Below are positions 29,119 to 37,560 of a stretch of DNA of 64,000 bases, piece by piece (positions within the stretch are counted from its first letter, which is position 1; the number at the start of each line of letters is the position of its first letter). The notes under the pieces were generated by a model. That model ran no database searches. It was given only the letters and a program-made list of their open reading frames with translations, and was not told where the DNA came from. Where the stretch lies: the NCBI RefSeq assembly GCF_001886715.1, contig NZ_CP018082.1, positions 1,736,001 through 1,800,000 of the forward strand, read 5' to 3'. Both the position numbers and the translations under genes were made by a program. Source of the stretch: Nocardia mangyaensis. Its GTDB lineage: Bacteria; Actinomycetota; Actinomycetes; Mycobacteriales; Mycobacteriaceae.

Positions 29119-29451
29119 ATGCGGGTAGTTCGTTCCATTGTCGCCGGTGCACTGATCGCCGGAGCCGCTGCGGTTTTCACCTCGCTGGGTGCCGGATCGG
29201 CCAGCGCGGTCGCGGTGACCCCGCTGGCGGGTGGGGTCCAGGTCGACCTCAGCCCAGCCGATACCGCCTGGGTCTCCCAGTCCCGGATCGGCCTGACCAT
29301 CGCGGGGCTGCCGCATCCGTCGGCGGCCTCCTTCGGCGAGGCGCTCGACGCGGCCGCGACCGTGTCCTCCGCCGTGCCCGGCGGCCGGGTCACCTTCACG
29401 GTCTTCGGCCCGTTCGATCAGCTCAACGGCACCATGCTGGCATTGCAGTAG
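29119..29451 (+). CDS. Small secreted protein of unknown function
   Basis: A 110-residue protein with a Sec signal peptide (MRVVRSIVAGALIAGAAAVF to about GSASAVA), then a short beta-rich domain containing GGVQVDLSPADTAWVSQS and a C-terminal GGRVTFTVFGPFDQL. ATG 29119 has AAGCAGG about 11 bases upstream. I do not recognise a family; proteins of this size and form are common exported hypotheticals in Nocardia. It precedes the RNB gene by 22 bp on the same strand. Confidence 0.7.
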   Translation: MRVVRSIVAGALIAGAAAVFTSLGAGSASAVAVTPLAGGVQVDLSPADTAWVSQSRIGLTIAGLPHPSAASFGEALDAAATVSSAVPGGRVTFTVFGPFDQLNGTMLALQ

Positions 29452-29473
29452 TTTCTCGTCCTAACCTGCCAGG

Positions 29474-30901
29474 ATGGAACTCCATCAGCGGATCGTCTCG
29501 GCGCCGGTCGACTTCGGCGCCATCCGTTCCGAATTCGGACTGGCCTCGGAATATCCGGCCGAGGCCGTCTCCGACGCCCGCGACGCGGTCGACGCGTTCG
29601 CGGGCACCAGGGCCGATCGCACCGATATCGAATTCGTGACGATCGACCCGCCCGGCGCCATGGATCTGGACCAGGCGCTGCGGCTGGAACGCACCGCGAC
29701 CGGCTTCACCTTGCACTACGCGATCGCCGATGTCGGCGCCGTGATCATGCCGGGCAGCGCGCTCGCCCGCGAATCCGAATCGCGTGGTCAGACCTTCTAC
29801 CTCCCCGACAGCGCGGTGCCGCTGCACCCCACGGTGCTGTCCGAGGACGCCGCCAGCCTGTTGCCCGGGCAGAACCGTCCCGCTGCGCTGTGGACGATCG
29901 AACTCGACGAACACGCTGTGCCCCAATCCTTTTCGGTGACACGTGCGATGGTGCGCTCGCGGGAGCGCTTCGACTACGCCCGGGTGCAGGCCGATGCCGA
30001 CGCGGGCACACTGCACCCCTCACTGGTCGCGCTGCCCGAGTTCGGGCGGCTGCGGATCGAGGCGGGGTTGGACCAGGGCGCGATCTCGTTGCGGTTGCCC
30101 GCGCAGGACGTGGTCCGCCACGGCGACGAATGGCGGCTCGAGCTGGAGCCGAGGACCGCCGCCGACGATTGGAACGAACAGGTCTCGCTGCTCACCGGGA
30201 TGTGCGCGGCGCGGATCATGCTCGAGCACAACGGCGCCCCGATCGGGTTGCTGCGGACCATGCCGCCCCCGGCGCAGAGCGCGATCGACTCGATGCGGCG
30301 CACGGCGGCCGCGCTGGGTGTCGCCTGGCCCGCCGACGTGCCGGTCGGCCGGCTACTGGCCGGGTTGGACGCCAACACCCCCGCGGCCCTGGTGCTGATG
30401 TCGGAGGCGACCAGCCTCCTGCGCGGCGCGGGCTACACCATCCTGGCCGACCTCGACGACCCGGGCGCGGACAAGCTGACCCACAGCGCCATCGGCGCAC
30501 CGTACGCCCACGTCACCGCCCCGCTGCGCCGCCTGGCGGATCGGTTCGTGACCGAGATCTGCCTGGCGCACTGCGCGGGCACCGAGGTGCCGCAATGGGT
30601 GATCGACGGCCTCGGTCCCGCCGTGGAGACCCTGCGACGGACCGACGCGGTGGCCAGCAAGGTGGATCGCGCGTGCGTGGATCTGACCGAGGCGACCGTG
30701 CTCGCCCCCCGTGTGGGCAGCGAGTTCTCCGCGCTGGTCCTGCGGGAAGCGAACGGTTCGCGGCCCGCGGAGATCTTCGTGGCGCAACCGCCGGTGCTCG
30801 GTCGGTGCGAGGGGCGACCGCCGGAAGGACAGCGAGTACCGGTGCGGTTGACCGTGGCCGATCCGGGCAAGAGGATCATCACGTTCGACTACGTCAGCTG
30901 A
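29474..30901 (+). CDS. RNB-domain exoribonuclease (RNase II/R family), short form
   Basis: A 475-residue protein made of an RNB catalytic domain without the usual N-terminal cold-shock domains. The catalytic acidic cluster reads IDPPGAMDLDQAL: three of the four aspartates of RNase II (positions 201, 207, 209 in E. coli numbering) are present, the fourth (210) is Gln. APYAHVTAPLRRLADR supplies the conserved arginine near the 3' end of the RNA. A small C-terminal domain follows. Expected to degrade RNA 3' to 5'. ATG 29474. Confidence 0.85.
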   Translation: MELHQRIVSAPVDFGAIRSEFGLASEYPAEAVSDARDAVDAFAGTRADRTDIEFVTIDPPGAMDLDQALRLERTATGFTLHYAIADVGAVIMPGSALARESESRGQTFYLPDSAVPLHPTVLSEDAASLLPGQNRPAALWTIELDEHAVPQSFSVTRAMVRSRERFDYARVQADADAGTLHPSLVALPEFGRLRIEAGLDQGAISLRLPAQDVVRHGDEWRLELEPRTAADDWNEQVSLLTGMCAARIMLEHNGAPIGLLRTMPPPAQSAIDSMRRTAAALGVAWPADVPVGRLLAGLDANTPAALVLMSEATSLLRGAGYTILADLDDPGADKLTHSAIGAPYAHVTAPLRRLADRFVTEICLAHCAGTEVPQWVIDGLGPAVETLRRTDAVASKVDRACVDLTEATVLAPRVGSEFSALVLREANGSRPAEIFVAQPPVLGRCEGRPPEGQRVPVRLTVADPGKRIITFDYVS

Positions 30902-31010
30902 TGGAACCTCGTCGTGCCCAGGCCCCTGACGACAGCGCACCGGCGCCTGGCCTCCGAGTTCGCCGCCCTTCCCCGGCAGCCGACCCCACTCGGCCGGTCG
31001 TTGTTCTCGT

Positions 31011-31862
31011 TCAGCTCGAGATGAAGGCCGCGGCGGACGGGTAGCGGGCCAGTGCCTGTCCCGCCGCCGCTTCCTCGGTGTCGGCGAGGAGTTCGTAGAG
31101 GGTGGCGGTCGGGCCGTGGGCGCCGGTGCCCACCGTCAGGATCGCTTCGCGGGATTCCACGGCGTCGCGGTGGTCGCCGAGAACCGATTGCAGGCGTTTG
31201 GCCCGGGCGCCGAGGTCGTGGGCGTCGGAGCCGAGGGTCGCCGCGGCCGCTTCGCAGCAATAGCGTAAGCGTTTGGCGCCCTTGCGGATGTCGTGCAGCA
31301 GTTCCACGCGATCGGCGGGGGTGGCGGTGGGTTCGGCGAAGACCAGTTCGCGCAGGCGGGTGCGGTCGCGGCGCAGGATCTGCTCGAAGACGGTGGTCGC
31401 GTCCTTCGTGGCCCGGGCGGCCGAGAGCGGGGGATCGGTGCGCCAGGTGGTCAGTACCTCGACCAGGCGGTGGTAGCGCTCGCCGTCGAGTGCGGCCAGC
31501 ACCGCGGCGTGGGCGGTGGCGTAGGCCTGCCGGGACGCGCCGACCAGTGCATCGGTGACCTCCGCCGGGACCTCGTCGAAGGTGGCCAGCAGATCGGCGA
31601 AGCGCTCGGCGCGGACCTCGGCGTCGCGAGCGACACCGAGCAGGTCGGCCAGCCACTTCAACTCGGCCTCGGTGGCGGCCGCCTCGTCCTTGACGAACAG
31701 TTTGCGATAGGAGCGCAGGACGCTGCGCAGTCTGCGGGTGGCGACCCGCATCTGGTGCACGGAGTCGTACGCGTCGACCCGGACGTCGGGTTCGGCGGCC
31801 AGGAGCCGGTCGATGTCCTCGCGCAGTGCCGCGATGACGGCTGGTCCTGCTTCGGTCGCCAT
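31011..31862 (-). CDS. CHAD-domain protein
   Basis: A 283-residue helical protein of the CHAD family. The conserved histidines and basic residues are seen in VHQMRVATRRLRSVLRSYRK and in LHDIRKGAKRLRYCCEAAA, the two symmetric four-helix halves. CHAD domains bind inorganic polyphosphate. In M. tuberculosis the domain is fused behind a CYTH domain (Rv2226, near panB); here the CYTH part is absent. ATG 31860-31862; the gene follows the iminopeptidase by three bases. Confidence 0.85.
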   Translation of the reverse strand: MATEAGPAVIAALREDIDRLLAAEPDVRVDAYDSVHQMRVATRRLRSVLRSYRKLFVKDEAAATEAELKWLADLLGVARDAEVRAERFADLLATFDEVPAEVTDALVGASRQAYATAHAAVLAALDGERYHRLVEVLTTWRTDPPLSAARATKDATTVFEQILRRDRTRLRELVFAEPTATPADRVELLHDIRKGAKRLRYCCEAAAATLGSDAHDLGARAKRLQSVLGDHRDAVESREAILTVGTGAHGPTATLYELLADTEEAAAGQALARYPSAAAFISS

Positions 31863-31865
31863 GAT

Positions 31866-32828
31866 TCAGTCTCGCTTCCCGAACGTGTCGGTCGCTGCCA
31901 CCAGGTGATGGGTGATGCCGGGCTCGTGGGCGGTGTGCCCCGCGTCCTCGACGATGTGCAGGGTCGAGGACGGCCACGCGTTGTGCAGCTCCCAGGCGCT
32001 CACCGCCGGGCACACGATGTCGTGGCGGCCCTGGACGATCACCCCGGGGATGTCGGCGATCCGATCGATGTCACGCAACAACTGTGCCTCGTCGAGGAAT
32101 CCGCCGTGCCGGAAATAGTGGTTCTCGATCCGGGCGAAGGCGAGGGCGAAGCGCGCCTCACCGGTTGCGGCGATCCGATCCGGTTGCGGCAGTAGTGAAC
32201 TCGTCGCACCCTCCCAGGTCGACCACGCCACCGCGGCGTCGAGGGCGACCTGGGGATCGGGGGAGTACAGCAGCCGGTGATACACCTCGACAAGATCGCT
32301 GTCGCGTTCTTCGACCGGCACCGGCGCGAGGAACTTCGCCCACTCGGCCGGGTACACGCTGCCCGCCGCGCCGTTGTAGTACCAGTCGATCTCCTTGCGC
32401 CGCAACAGGAAGATCCCGCGCAGCACCAGTTCGGTGACGCGCTCCGGATGCGCCTCGGCGTAGGCCAGGCCCAGGGTGGAACCCCAGGAACCGCCGAACA
32501 CCTGCCAGCGTTCGATACCGAGGTGCTCGCGCAGCAGTTCCATGTCGGCGATCAGATTCGGGGTGGTGTTGGTGTCCAGGCTCGCGCCGTCGGCGATGTG
32601 CGGCACCGACTTGCCACAGCCGCGCTGATCGAACAGCACGATCCGGTACACGGCGGGATCGAAGAAGCGCCGCTGCAGCGGGTCGGTGCCGCCGCCGGGC
32701 CCGCCGTGCACGAACACCACCGGCTTGCCGTCGGGGTTCGCGCTGACCTCCCAGTACACCGACTGCCCGTCACCGACGTCGAGCAGCCCGTGCTCGAACG
32801 GCTCGATCTCTGGGTAGAGCGTGCACAT
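31866..32828 (-). CDS. pip: Proline iminopeptidase
   Basis: A 320-residue alpha/beta-hydrolase of family S33 that removes N-terminal proline from peptides. Motifs: VFVHGGPGGG (oxyanion), LFDQRGCGKS (the DQRG signature of the family), GGSWGSTLGL (nucleophile Ser), and a C-terminal VQGRHDIVCP with GHTAHEP (Asp, His). ATG 32826-32828 overlaps the stop of the upstream lipoprotein by one base (TGATG), and CHAD follows directly, so lipoprotein, pip and CHAD appear to be one operon. Confidence 0.92.
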   Translation of the reverse strand: MCTLYPEIEPFEHGLLDVGDGQSVYWEVSANPDGKPVVFVHGGPGGGTDPLQRRFFDPAVYRIVLFDQRGCGKSVPHIADGASLDTNTTPNLIADMELLREHLGIERWQVFGGSWGSTLGLAYAEAHPERVTELVLRGIFLLRRKEIDWYYNGAAGSVYPAEWAKFLAPVPVEERDSDLVEVYHRLLYSPDPQVALDAAVAWSTWEGATSSLLPQPDRIAATGEARFALAFARIENHYFRHGGFLDEAQLLRDIDRIADIPGVIVQGRHDIVCPAVSAWELHNAWPSSTLHIVEDAGHTAHEPGITHHLVAATDTFGKRD

Positions 32829-33271
32829 CAGAACGCCAATCCCGAAGCCAGATCCGGCAATTCGAGCGAAGTCAGCGCCTCGGTCCGCACATCGGGGCAG
32901 GCCCCGGTGGTCACCCGGTCGACAATCGCCTTGTCGGCGAGCACCTGCCCGTTGATCCCCCCATTGCGCAGCGCCCACTCGTGCACCATCGCGTTGAGCG
33001 AGAACCGCCCCAACGTCGGCCCCTGCACCCGGAAGTTCGACAACTCCGGCTCGATCATGCCGCACAACTCCGCCGCGGCGGCATCGGTGATCACGGCCTC
33101 GCCGGCACCCGCCGGGCCGGTGGTCTTCGCCGCGCTGCCGGCCGCCGAGGTGGTGGTACCGGAGCTACCGGTGGGCACGGCTTCGCCACTGCCACACGCG
33201 GTCAGGCTCGCGACGGCGAGCGCACCCGCGATCAACAGCGCGGGACGGAACTTCCAACGACGGTGCGGCAT
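32828..33271 (-). CDS. Predicted lipoprotein
   Basis: A 147-residue exported protein: MPHRRWKFRPALLIAGALAV, then ASLTAC as lipobox, a Gly/Ser/Thr linker, and a compact domain with two more cysteines (AAAELCGMIEPEL and TTGACPDV) that could form a disulfide. No named family recognised. Its stop overlaps the pip start, indicating coupling. ATG 33269-33271. Confidence 0.78.
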   Translation of the reverse strand: MPHRRWKFRPALLIAGALAVASLTACGSGEAVPTGSSGTTTSAAGSAAKTTGPAGAGEAVITDAAAAELCGMIEPELSNFRVQGPTLGRFSLNAMVHEWALRNGGINGQVLADKAIVDRVTTGACPDVRTEALTSLELPDLASGLAF

Positions 33272-33292
33272 CGGTACCTCTGCTCGACTCGA

Positions 33293-33433
33293 CTATTTCG
33301 CCTCCGAGTCTGCCACTTCCGCCGCACCACCGGCCGGCACCGCGATGCCGTGGGCGGCCGGACGCGCTGCCGCCCAGGCGGTCAGCGCGTCGGGATCGGG
33401 CGACGGGATGGGCGTCGCCCGATCGGTTGTCAT
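33293..33433 (-). CDS. Possible 46-residue coupled ORF after panB
   Basis: ATG 33431-33433 lies seven bases after the panB stop, on the same strand, and the ORF ends 21 bp before the lipoprotein gene. Product: MTTDRATPIPSPDPDALTAW and 26 further residues rich in Ala, Pro and Glu. Third codon positions are strongly G/C as in neighbours. No ribosome-binding site, so translation would rely on coupling from panB. No family recognised. Confidence 0.35.
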   Translation of the reverse strand: MTTDRATPIPSPDPDALTAWAAARPAAHGIAVPAGGAAEVADSEAK

Positions 33434-33440
33434 CGCCGGA

Positions 33441-34298
33441 TCAGAAGCTGTGCTCCGGCCCGGGGAAGGTGCCCTGGCGGACTTCGGCGGCGTACGTGGC
33501 CGCGGCGGTGCGCAGTTCGTCGCCGACGTTGCCGAAGCGCTTGACGAACTTGGCGGTCTTGCCGCTGGTGTAGCCCGCCATGTCCTGCCAGACCAGGACC
33601 TGGGCGTCGCAGTCGGCGCCGGCGCCGATGCCGACGGTGGGGATGGTGAGCTTGCGGGTGACCTGGCCCGCGAGTTCGGCGGGGACCATTTCCATCACCA
33701 CCGAGAAGGCGCCTGCCTCCTGGACGGCGATGGCGTCGGCGACCAGCTGTTCGGCGCCGTCGCCGCGGCCCTGGACGCGGAAGCCGCCGAGGGTGTTGAC
33801 GCTCTGCGGGGTGAAGCCGATGTGTGCCATCACGGGGATGCCCGCCGCGGTGATCAGTGCGATCTGTTCGGCGACGCGCTCACCGCCCTCGAGCTTGACC
33901 GCGTGCGCGCCGCCCTCCTTCATGAAGCGGGTGGCGGTCGCGAGGGCCTGCTGGGGCGAGGACTCGTAGGTGCCGAACGGCAGGTCTGCCACGACCAGGG
34001 CGTGCGGTGCGCCGCGGACGACGCCGCGCACCAGCGGGATGAGTTCGTCGATGGTGATCGGCACGGTGGTGTCGTAGCCGTAGACCACATTGGCGGCGGA
34101 GTCGCCGACCAGCAGGACGGGGATGCCTGCCTCTTCGAACAGACGCGCGGAGGAGTAGTCGTAGGCCGTCAGCATCGACCAGCGTTCGCCCTCGGCCTTC
34201 ATCTGCTGCAGATGCTGGACACGGGTCTTGCGGCGAGGCTTGTCGGCGGTGGCGGGAGCGGCACCGTAGGCAGGAGTCTGCTCATCGGATACGGACAT
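33441..34298 (-). CDS. panB: 3-methyl-2-oxobutanoate hydroxymethyltransferase
   Basis: A 285-residue TIM-barrel enzyme making ketopantoate from 2-oxoisovalerate and methylene-tetrahydrofolate, the first step of pantothenate synthesis. Signature segments: [36 protein letters not shown] (Mg ligand Asp), [22 protein letters not shown] (catalytic Glu) and PTVGIGAG. Of two adjacent ATGs the second (34296-34298) is chosen because AAAGGG lies six bases upstream. Same locus position as Rv2225. Confidence 0.95.
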   Translation of the reverse strand: MSVSDEQTPAYGAAPATADKPRRKTRVQHLQQMKAEGERWSMLTAYDYSSARLFEEAGIPVLLVGDSAANVVYGYDTTVPITIDELIPLVRGVVRGAPHALVVADLPFGTYESSPQQALATATRFMKEGGAHAVKLEGGERVAEQIALITAAGIPVMAHIGFTPQSVNTLGGFRVQGRGDGAEQLVADAIAVQEAGAFSVVMEMVPAELAGQVTRKLTIPTVGIGAGADCDAQVLVWQDMAGYTSGKTAKFVKRFGNVGDELRTAAATYAAEVRQGTFPGPEHSF

Positions 34299-34511
34299 CA
34301 TCGTCCCTTTCGTCTGGTTCCTCGAGGCCCGTAACCGGGTCCCCGGGTTTGTCTGACGAATCCAGTGTGCCACCTCGATACGAACCGGTTTAAGGGCCGG
34401 TGGCGGTGTGATCGGTCACACCGCTGGTTCGGCTACCGTGAGCACGAGCCCCTCCGTGCGGAACGGGCGCATCGAGATGTGCGCCCGGCGGCGCGGAAAG
34501 GTGGACCCACC

Positions 34512-36041
34512 GTGCAGCGAGGTCGGTTCGTCGTGGTCATCGGCGCGATTGCCGCGCTGATCGTCACCGGATGCAGCACCAGTGAGGACGCGCCGCGCGC
34601 CGAGCTGCCGCCACCACCGCCCGGGCTGGACACCTTCTACTCCCAGCAGGTCGACTGGGGCTCGTGCGAGAGCTTCGGCGGACCCGACGACCGGCTGCCG
34701 CCCAGCGCGCAGTGCGCGCGGGTCACCGTGCCCGTCGACTACGCCCGCCCGGACGGACCGACCGCCCAGATCGCGCTCTCCCGGCTCCCGGCCACCGGCC
34801 GCAAGATCGGCTCCCTGCTGATGAATCCCGGTGGTCCCGGCGTCTCCGGGCTGTCGATGATCACCATCGGCACCCGCACCGAGCTGGCCGAGAAGTTCGA
34901 CCGCGTCGGATTCGACCCGCGCGGAGTCGGCTCCTCCCTGCCCGCGATCGTCTGCCTGACCCCACAGCAGGCCGACGCCGAACGCGCCGAGCCACCGACC
35001 GACAACACCCCGGAGGGCATCGCGGCGGCCGAGGCCGACAACCGTGAGTACGCCGATCGCTGCGCCCAGCGCACCGGCACCGACCTGCTCGCCCATGTCG
35101 GCACCCGCGAGGTGATCCAGGACATGGACGTTCTGCGCGCCGCGCTCGGTGACGCCGAGCTGAGCTACCTCGGCTACTCCTACGGCACCCGCCTCGGCGC
35201 GGCCTACGCCGAGAAGTTCCCGCGGCACGTGCGCGCCATGGTCCTCGACGGCGCGGTGGACTCCTCCCAGGACCCGGTCCAGGAGTCCTTGCGCCAGGCC
35301 GCGGGCTTCCAGGGCGTGTTCAACGCCTACTCCGCCGAGTGCGCCGCCCAGGCGGGCTGCCCGCTCGGCGCCGATCCGGCCGAGTCGGTGGCTCGCTTCC
35401 GGGCGCTGGTCGATCCGCTCGAGACCACCCCGGCCGTGACCGACGACCCGCGCGGGCTCAGCTACAACGACGCGATCACCGGCGTCCAGCAGGCGCTCTA
35501 CAGCGACGAGATGTGGAACGTGCTCACTCAGGGGCTGATCGAACTGCGCGACGGCCGCGGCGACACCCTGCTGGAACTGGCCGACCTGTACGACGGCCGC
35601 CGCCCGGACGGCACGTATTCCAACACCCAGGACGCTTTCAACGCCATCCGCTGCGTCGACGACCCGCGCATCACCGATCCCGCGGTGACCGGTCGCCAGG
35701 ACACCGAGTACCGCAAGGCCGCGCCCTTCCTCGACGACGGCAAGGGCACCGGCGCCGCCCCGCTGGAACTGTGTGCCGCGTGGCCGGTGCCCAACACCAG
35801 TGACCCGCATCGGGTGTCGGCGCCGGGCCTGCCGGTCACCGTCGTCGTCTCCACCACCGACGACCCGGCGACGCCGTATCAGGCGGGAGTCGACCTGGCC
35901 GAACAGCTGGGCGCGGATCTGATCACCTTCCGCGGAAACCGGCACACCGCCGCGCTCGTAGCGGGGGATCAGTGCCTCGACAGCGCGATCATCGACTACC
36001 TCGTCGATCTCGCCGCGCCCGGACCCGGCCTCACCTGTTGA
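34512..36041 (+). CDS. Cell-envelope lipoprotein alpha/beta-hydrolase, CaeA/Hip1 type
   Basis: A 509-residue exported hydrolase. N-terminus QRGRFVVVIGAIAALIVTGC gives a lipobox VTGC. Catalytic residues: Ser223 in LGYSYGTRLG, Asp in VSTTDDPATPY (near 450) and His478 in GNRHTA; MNPGGPGVSG is the oxyanion region of the tripeptidyl-peptidase-like S33 subgroup. Homologues Rv2223c/Rv2224c (Hip1/CaeA) are envelope serine hydrolases needed for virulence in M. tuberculosis; only one copy is seen here. GTG 34512 follows GGAAAGGTGG. Confidence 0.88.
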   Translation: MQRGRFVVVIGAIAALIVTGCSTSEDAPRAELPPPPPGLDTFYSQQVDWGSCESFGGPDDRLPPSAQCARVTVPVDYARPDGPTAQIALSRLPATGRKIGSLLMNPGGPGVSGLSMITIGTRTELAEKFDRVGFDPRGVGSSLPAIVCLTPQQADAERAEPPTDNTPEGIAAAEADNREYADRCAQRTGTDLLAHVGTREVIQDMDVLRAALGDAELSYLGYSYGTRLGAAYAEKFPRHVRAMVLDGAVDSSQDPVQESLRQAAGFQGVFNAYSAECAAQAGCPLGADPAESVARFRALVDPLETTPAVTDDPRGLSYNDAITGVQQALYSDEMWNVLTQGLIELRDGRGDTLLELADLYDGRRPDGTYSNTQDAFNAIRCVDDPRITDPAVTGRQDTEYRKAAPFLDDGKGTGAAPLELCAAWPVPNTSDPHRVSAPGLPVTVVVSTTDDPATPYQAGVDLAEQLGADLITFRGNRHTAALVAGDQCLDSAIIDYLVDLAAPGPGLTC

Positions 36042-36124
36042 GCACTCGCGGACGGCGCCGCGGGCAGGTCGTGGCCGGTGATGTGGCCCAAGGGGCCGGG
36101 CGGATCGCAAACCCGTTCGTGTAT

Positions 36125-36140
36125 GTAACACGGATTTAAC
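36125..36140 (+). promoter_or_regulatory. Possible GlnR box ahead of glnA2
   Basis: GTAAC, six bases, TTAAC lies 23 bp before the glnA2 start. The first half fits the actinobacterial GlnR box (GTnAC-n6-GaAAC) and the second half matches in AAC only. TACTCT (36150-36155) is a plausible -10 eight bases before the ATG, suggesting a leaderless transcript. The spacing fits; the binding call is tentative. Confidence 0.4.
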
Positions 36141-36163
36141 GCCAGGTGCCTACTCTCGCCCGT

Positions 36164-37504
36164 ATGGATCGCCAGAAGGAATTCGTGCTGCGGACGCTCG
36201 AAGAGCGGGACATCCGCTTCGTACGTCTCTGGTTCACCGACGTACTGGGCTACCTCAAGTCCGTCGCCATCGCCCCCGCCGAGCTCGAAGGTGCCTTCGA
36301 AGAGGGCATCGGCTTCGACGGTTCGGCCATCGAGGGCTTCGCGCGCGTGTCCGAGGCGGACATGGTCGCGCGCCCCGATCCCTCGACCTTCCAGGTGCTG
36401 CCCTGGGCCAGCTCCAAGGGCCATCAGCACTCCGCGCGCATGTTCTGCGACATCACGATGCCCGACGGTTCGCCGTCCTGGGCCGACCCGCGCCACGTGC
36501 TGCGCCGTCAGCTGAACAAGGCCGCCGATGCCGGCTTCAGCTGCTACGTGCACCCCGAGATCGAGTTCTTCCTGCTACGCGAGCAGCTCAAGGACGGCTA
36601 CGAACCCACTCCGGCCGACAACGGTGGCTTCTTCGACCAGGCCGTGCACGACGCCGCCCCGAACTTCCGCCGCCACGCCATCGACGCGCTCGAGTCGATG
36701 GGCATCTCGGTCGAGTTCAGCCACCACGAGGGCGCGCCCGGCCAGCAGGAGATCGACCTGCGCTACGCCGACGCGCTGTCGATGGCCGACAACGTGATGA
36801 CCTTCCGCTACCTCATCAAGGAGGTCGCGATCGACGAGGGCGTGCGCGCGACGTTCATGCCCAAGCCGTTCTCGCAGTACCCGGGCTCGGCCATGCACAC
36901 CCACATGAGCCTGTTCGAGGGCGAGTCCAACGCCTTCGCCGACGCCGACGACCCGAACAACCTCTCGGGCACCGCGCGCTCGTTCATCGCGGGCGTGCTC
37001 GAACACGCTCCCGAGATCAGCGCGATCACCAACCAGTGGGTGAACTCCTACAAGCGCCTCATCCACGGTGGCGAGGCCCCGACCGCGGCCTCGTGGGGCC
37101 GGTCCAACCGGTCGGCGCTGGTGCGTGTGCCGATGTACACGCCGAACAAGTCCTCCTCGCGGCGCGTCGAGATCCGCAGCCCTGATTCGGCCTGCAACCC
37201 GTACCTGACCTTCGCGGTGCTGCTGGCCGCCGGTCTGCGCGGCATCGAGAAGGGCTACACGCTGCCGCCCGAGGCCGAGGACGACGTGTGGTCGCTGACC
37301 GCCGCCGAGCGGCGCGCCATGGGCTTCCGCGAGCTGCCCGGCACCCTCGACGAGGCGCTGCAGGCGATGGAGCGCTCGGAACTGGTCGCCGAAACCCTCG
37401 GCGAGCACGTCTTCGACTTCTTCCTGCGCAACAAGCGTCGCGAGTGGGCCGACTACCGCAGCCAGGTCACCCCGTGGGAGCTCAAGGAGTACCTCAGCTT
37501 GTGA
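36164..37504 (+). CDS. glnA2: Glutamine synthetase GlnA2 type
   Basis: A 446-residue class I glutamine synthetase, making glutamine from glutamate, ammonia and ATP. It follows the mycobacterial GlnA2 sequence almost throughout: MDRQKEFVLRTLEERDIRFV at the N-terminus, GFDGSAIEGFARV, the metal ligands in HPEIEFF, and GSAMHTHMSLF and VNSYKRL segments. ATG 36164 matches the family start; an in-frame GTG/ATG 18 bases upstream is not needed. It directly precedes glnE, as in Rv2222c-Rv2221c. Confidence 0.95.
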   Translation: MDRQKEFVLRTLEERDIRFVRLWFTDVLGYLKSVAIAPAELEGAFEEGIGFDGSAIEGFARVSEADMVARPDPSTFQVLPWASSKGHQHSARMFCDITMPDGSPSWADPRHVLRRQLNKAADAGFSCYVHPEIEFFLLREQLKDGYEPTPADNGGFFDQAVHDAAPNFRRHAIDALESMGISVEFSHHEGAPGQQEIDLRYADALSMADNVMTFRYLIKEVAIDEGVRATFMPKPFSQYPGSAMHTHMSLFEGESNAFADADDPNNLSGTARSFIAGVLEHAPEISAITNQWVNSYKRLIHGGEAPTAASWGRSNRSALVRVPMYTPNKSSSRRVEIRSPDSACNPYLTFAVLLAAGLRGIEKGYTLPPEAEDDVWSLTAAERRAMGFRELPGTLDEALQAMERSELVAETLGEHVFDFFLRNKRREWADYRSQVTPWELKEYLSL

Positions 37505-37560
37505 GCCGATAGGCGGACGGGCGTGACGCGGTCGATGCCATCACGAGGTAGTTTGAGGGC

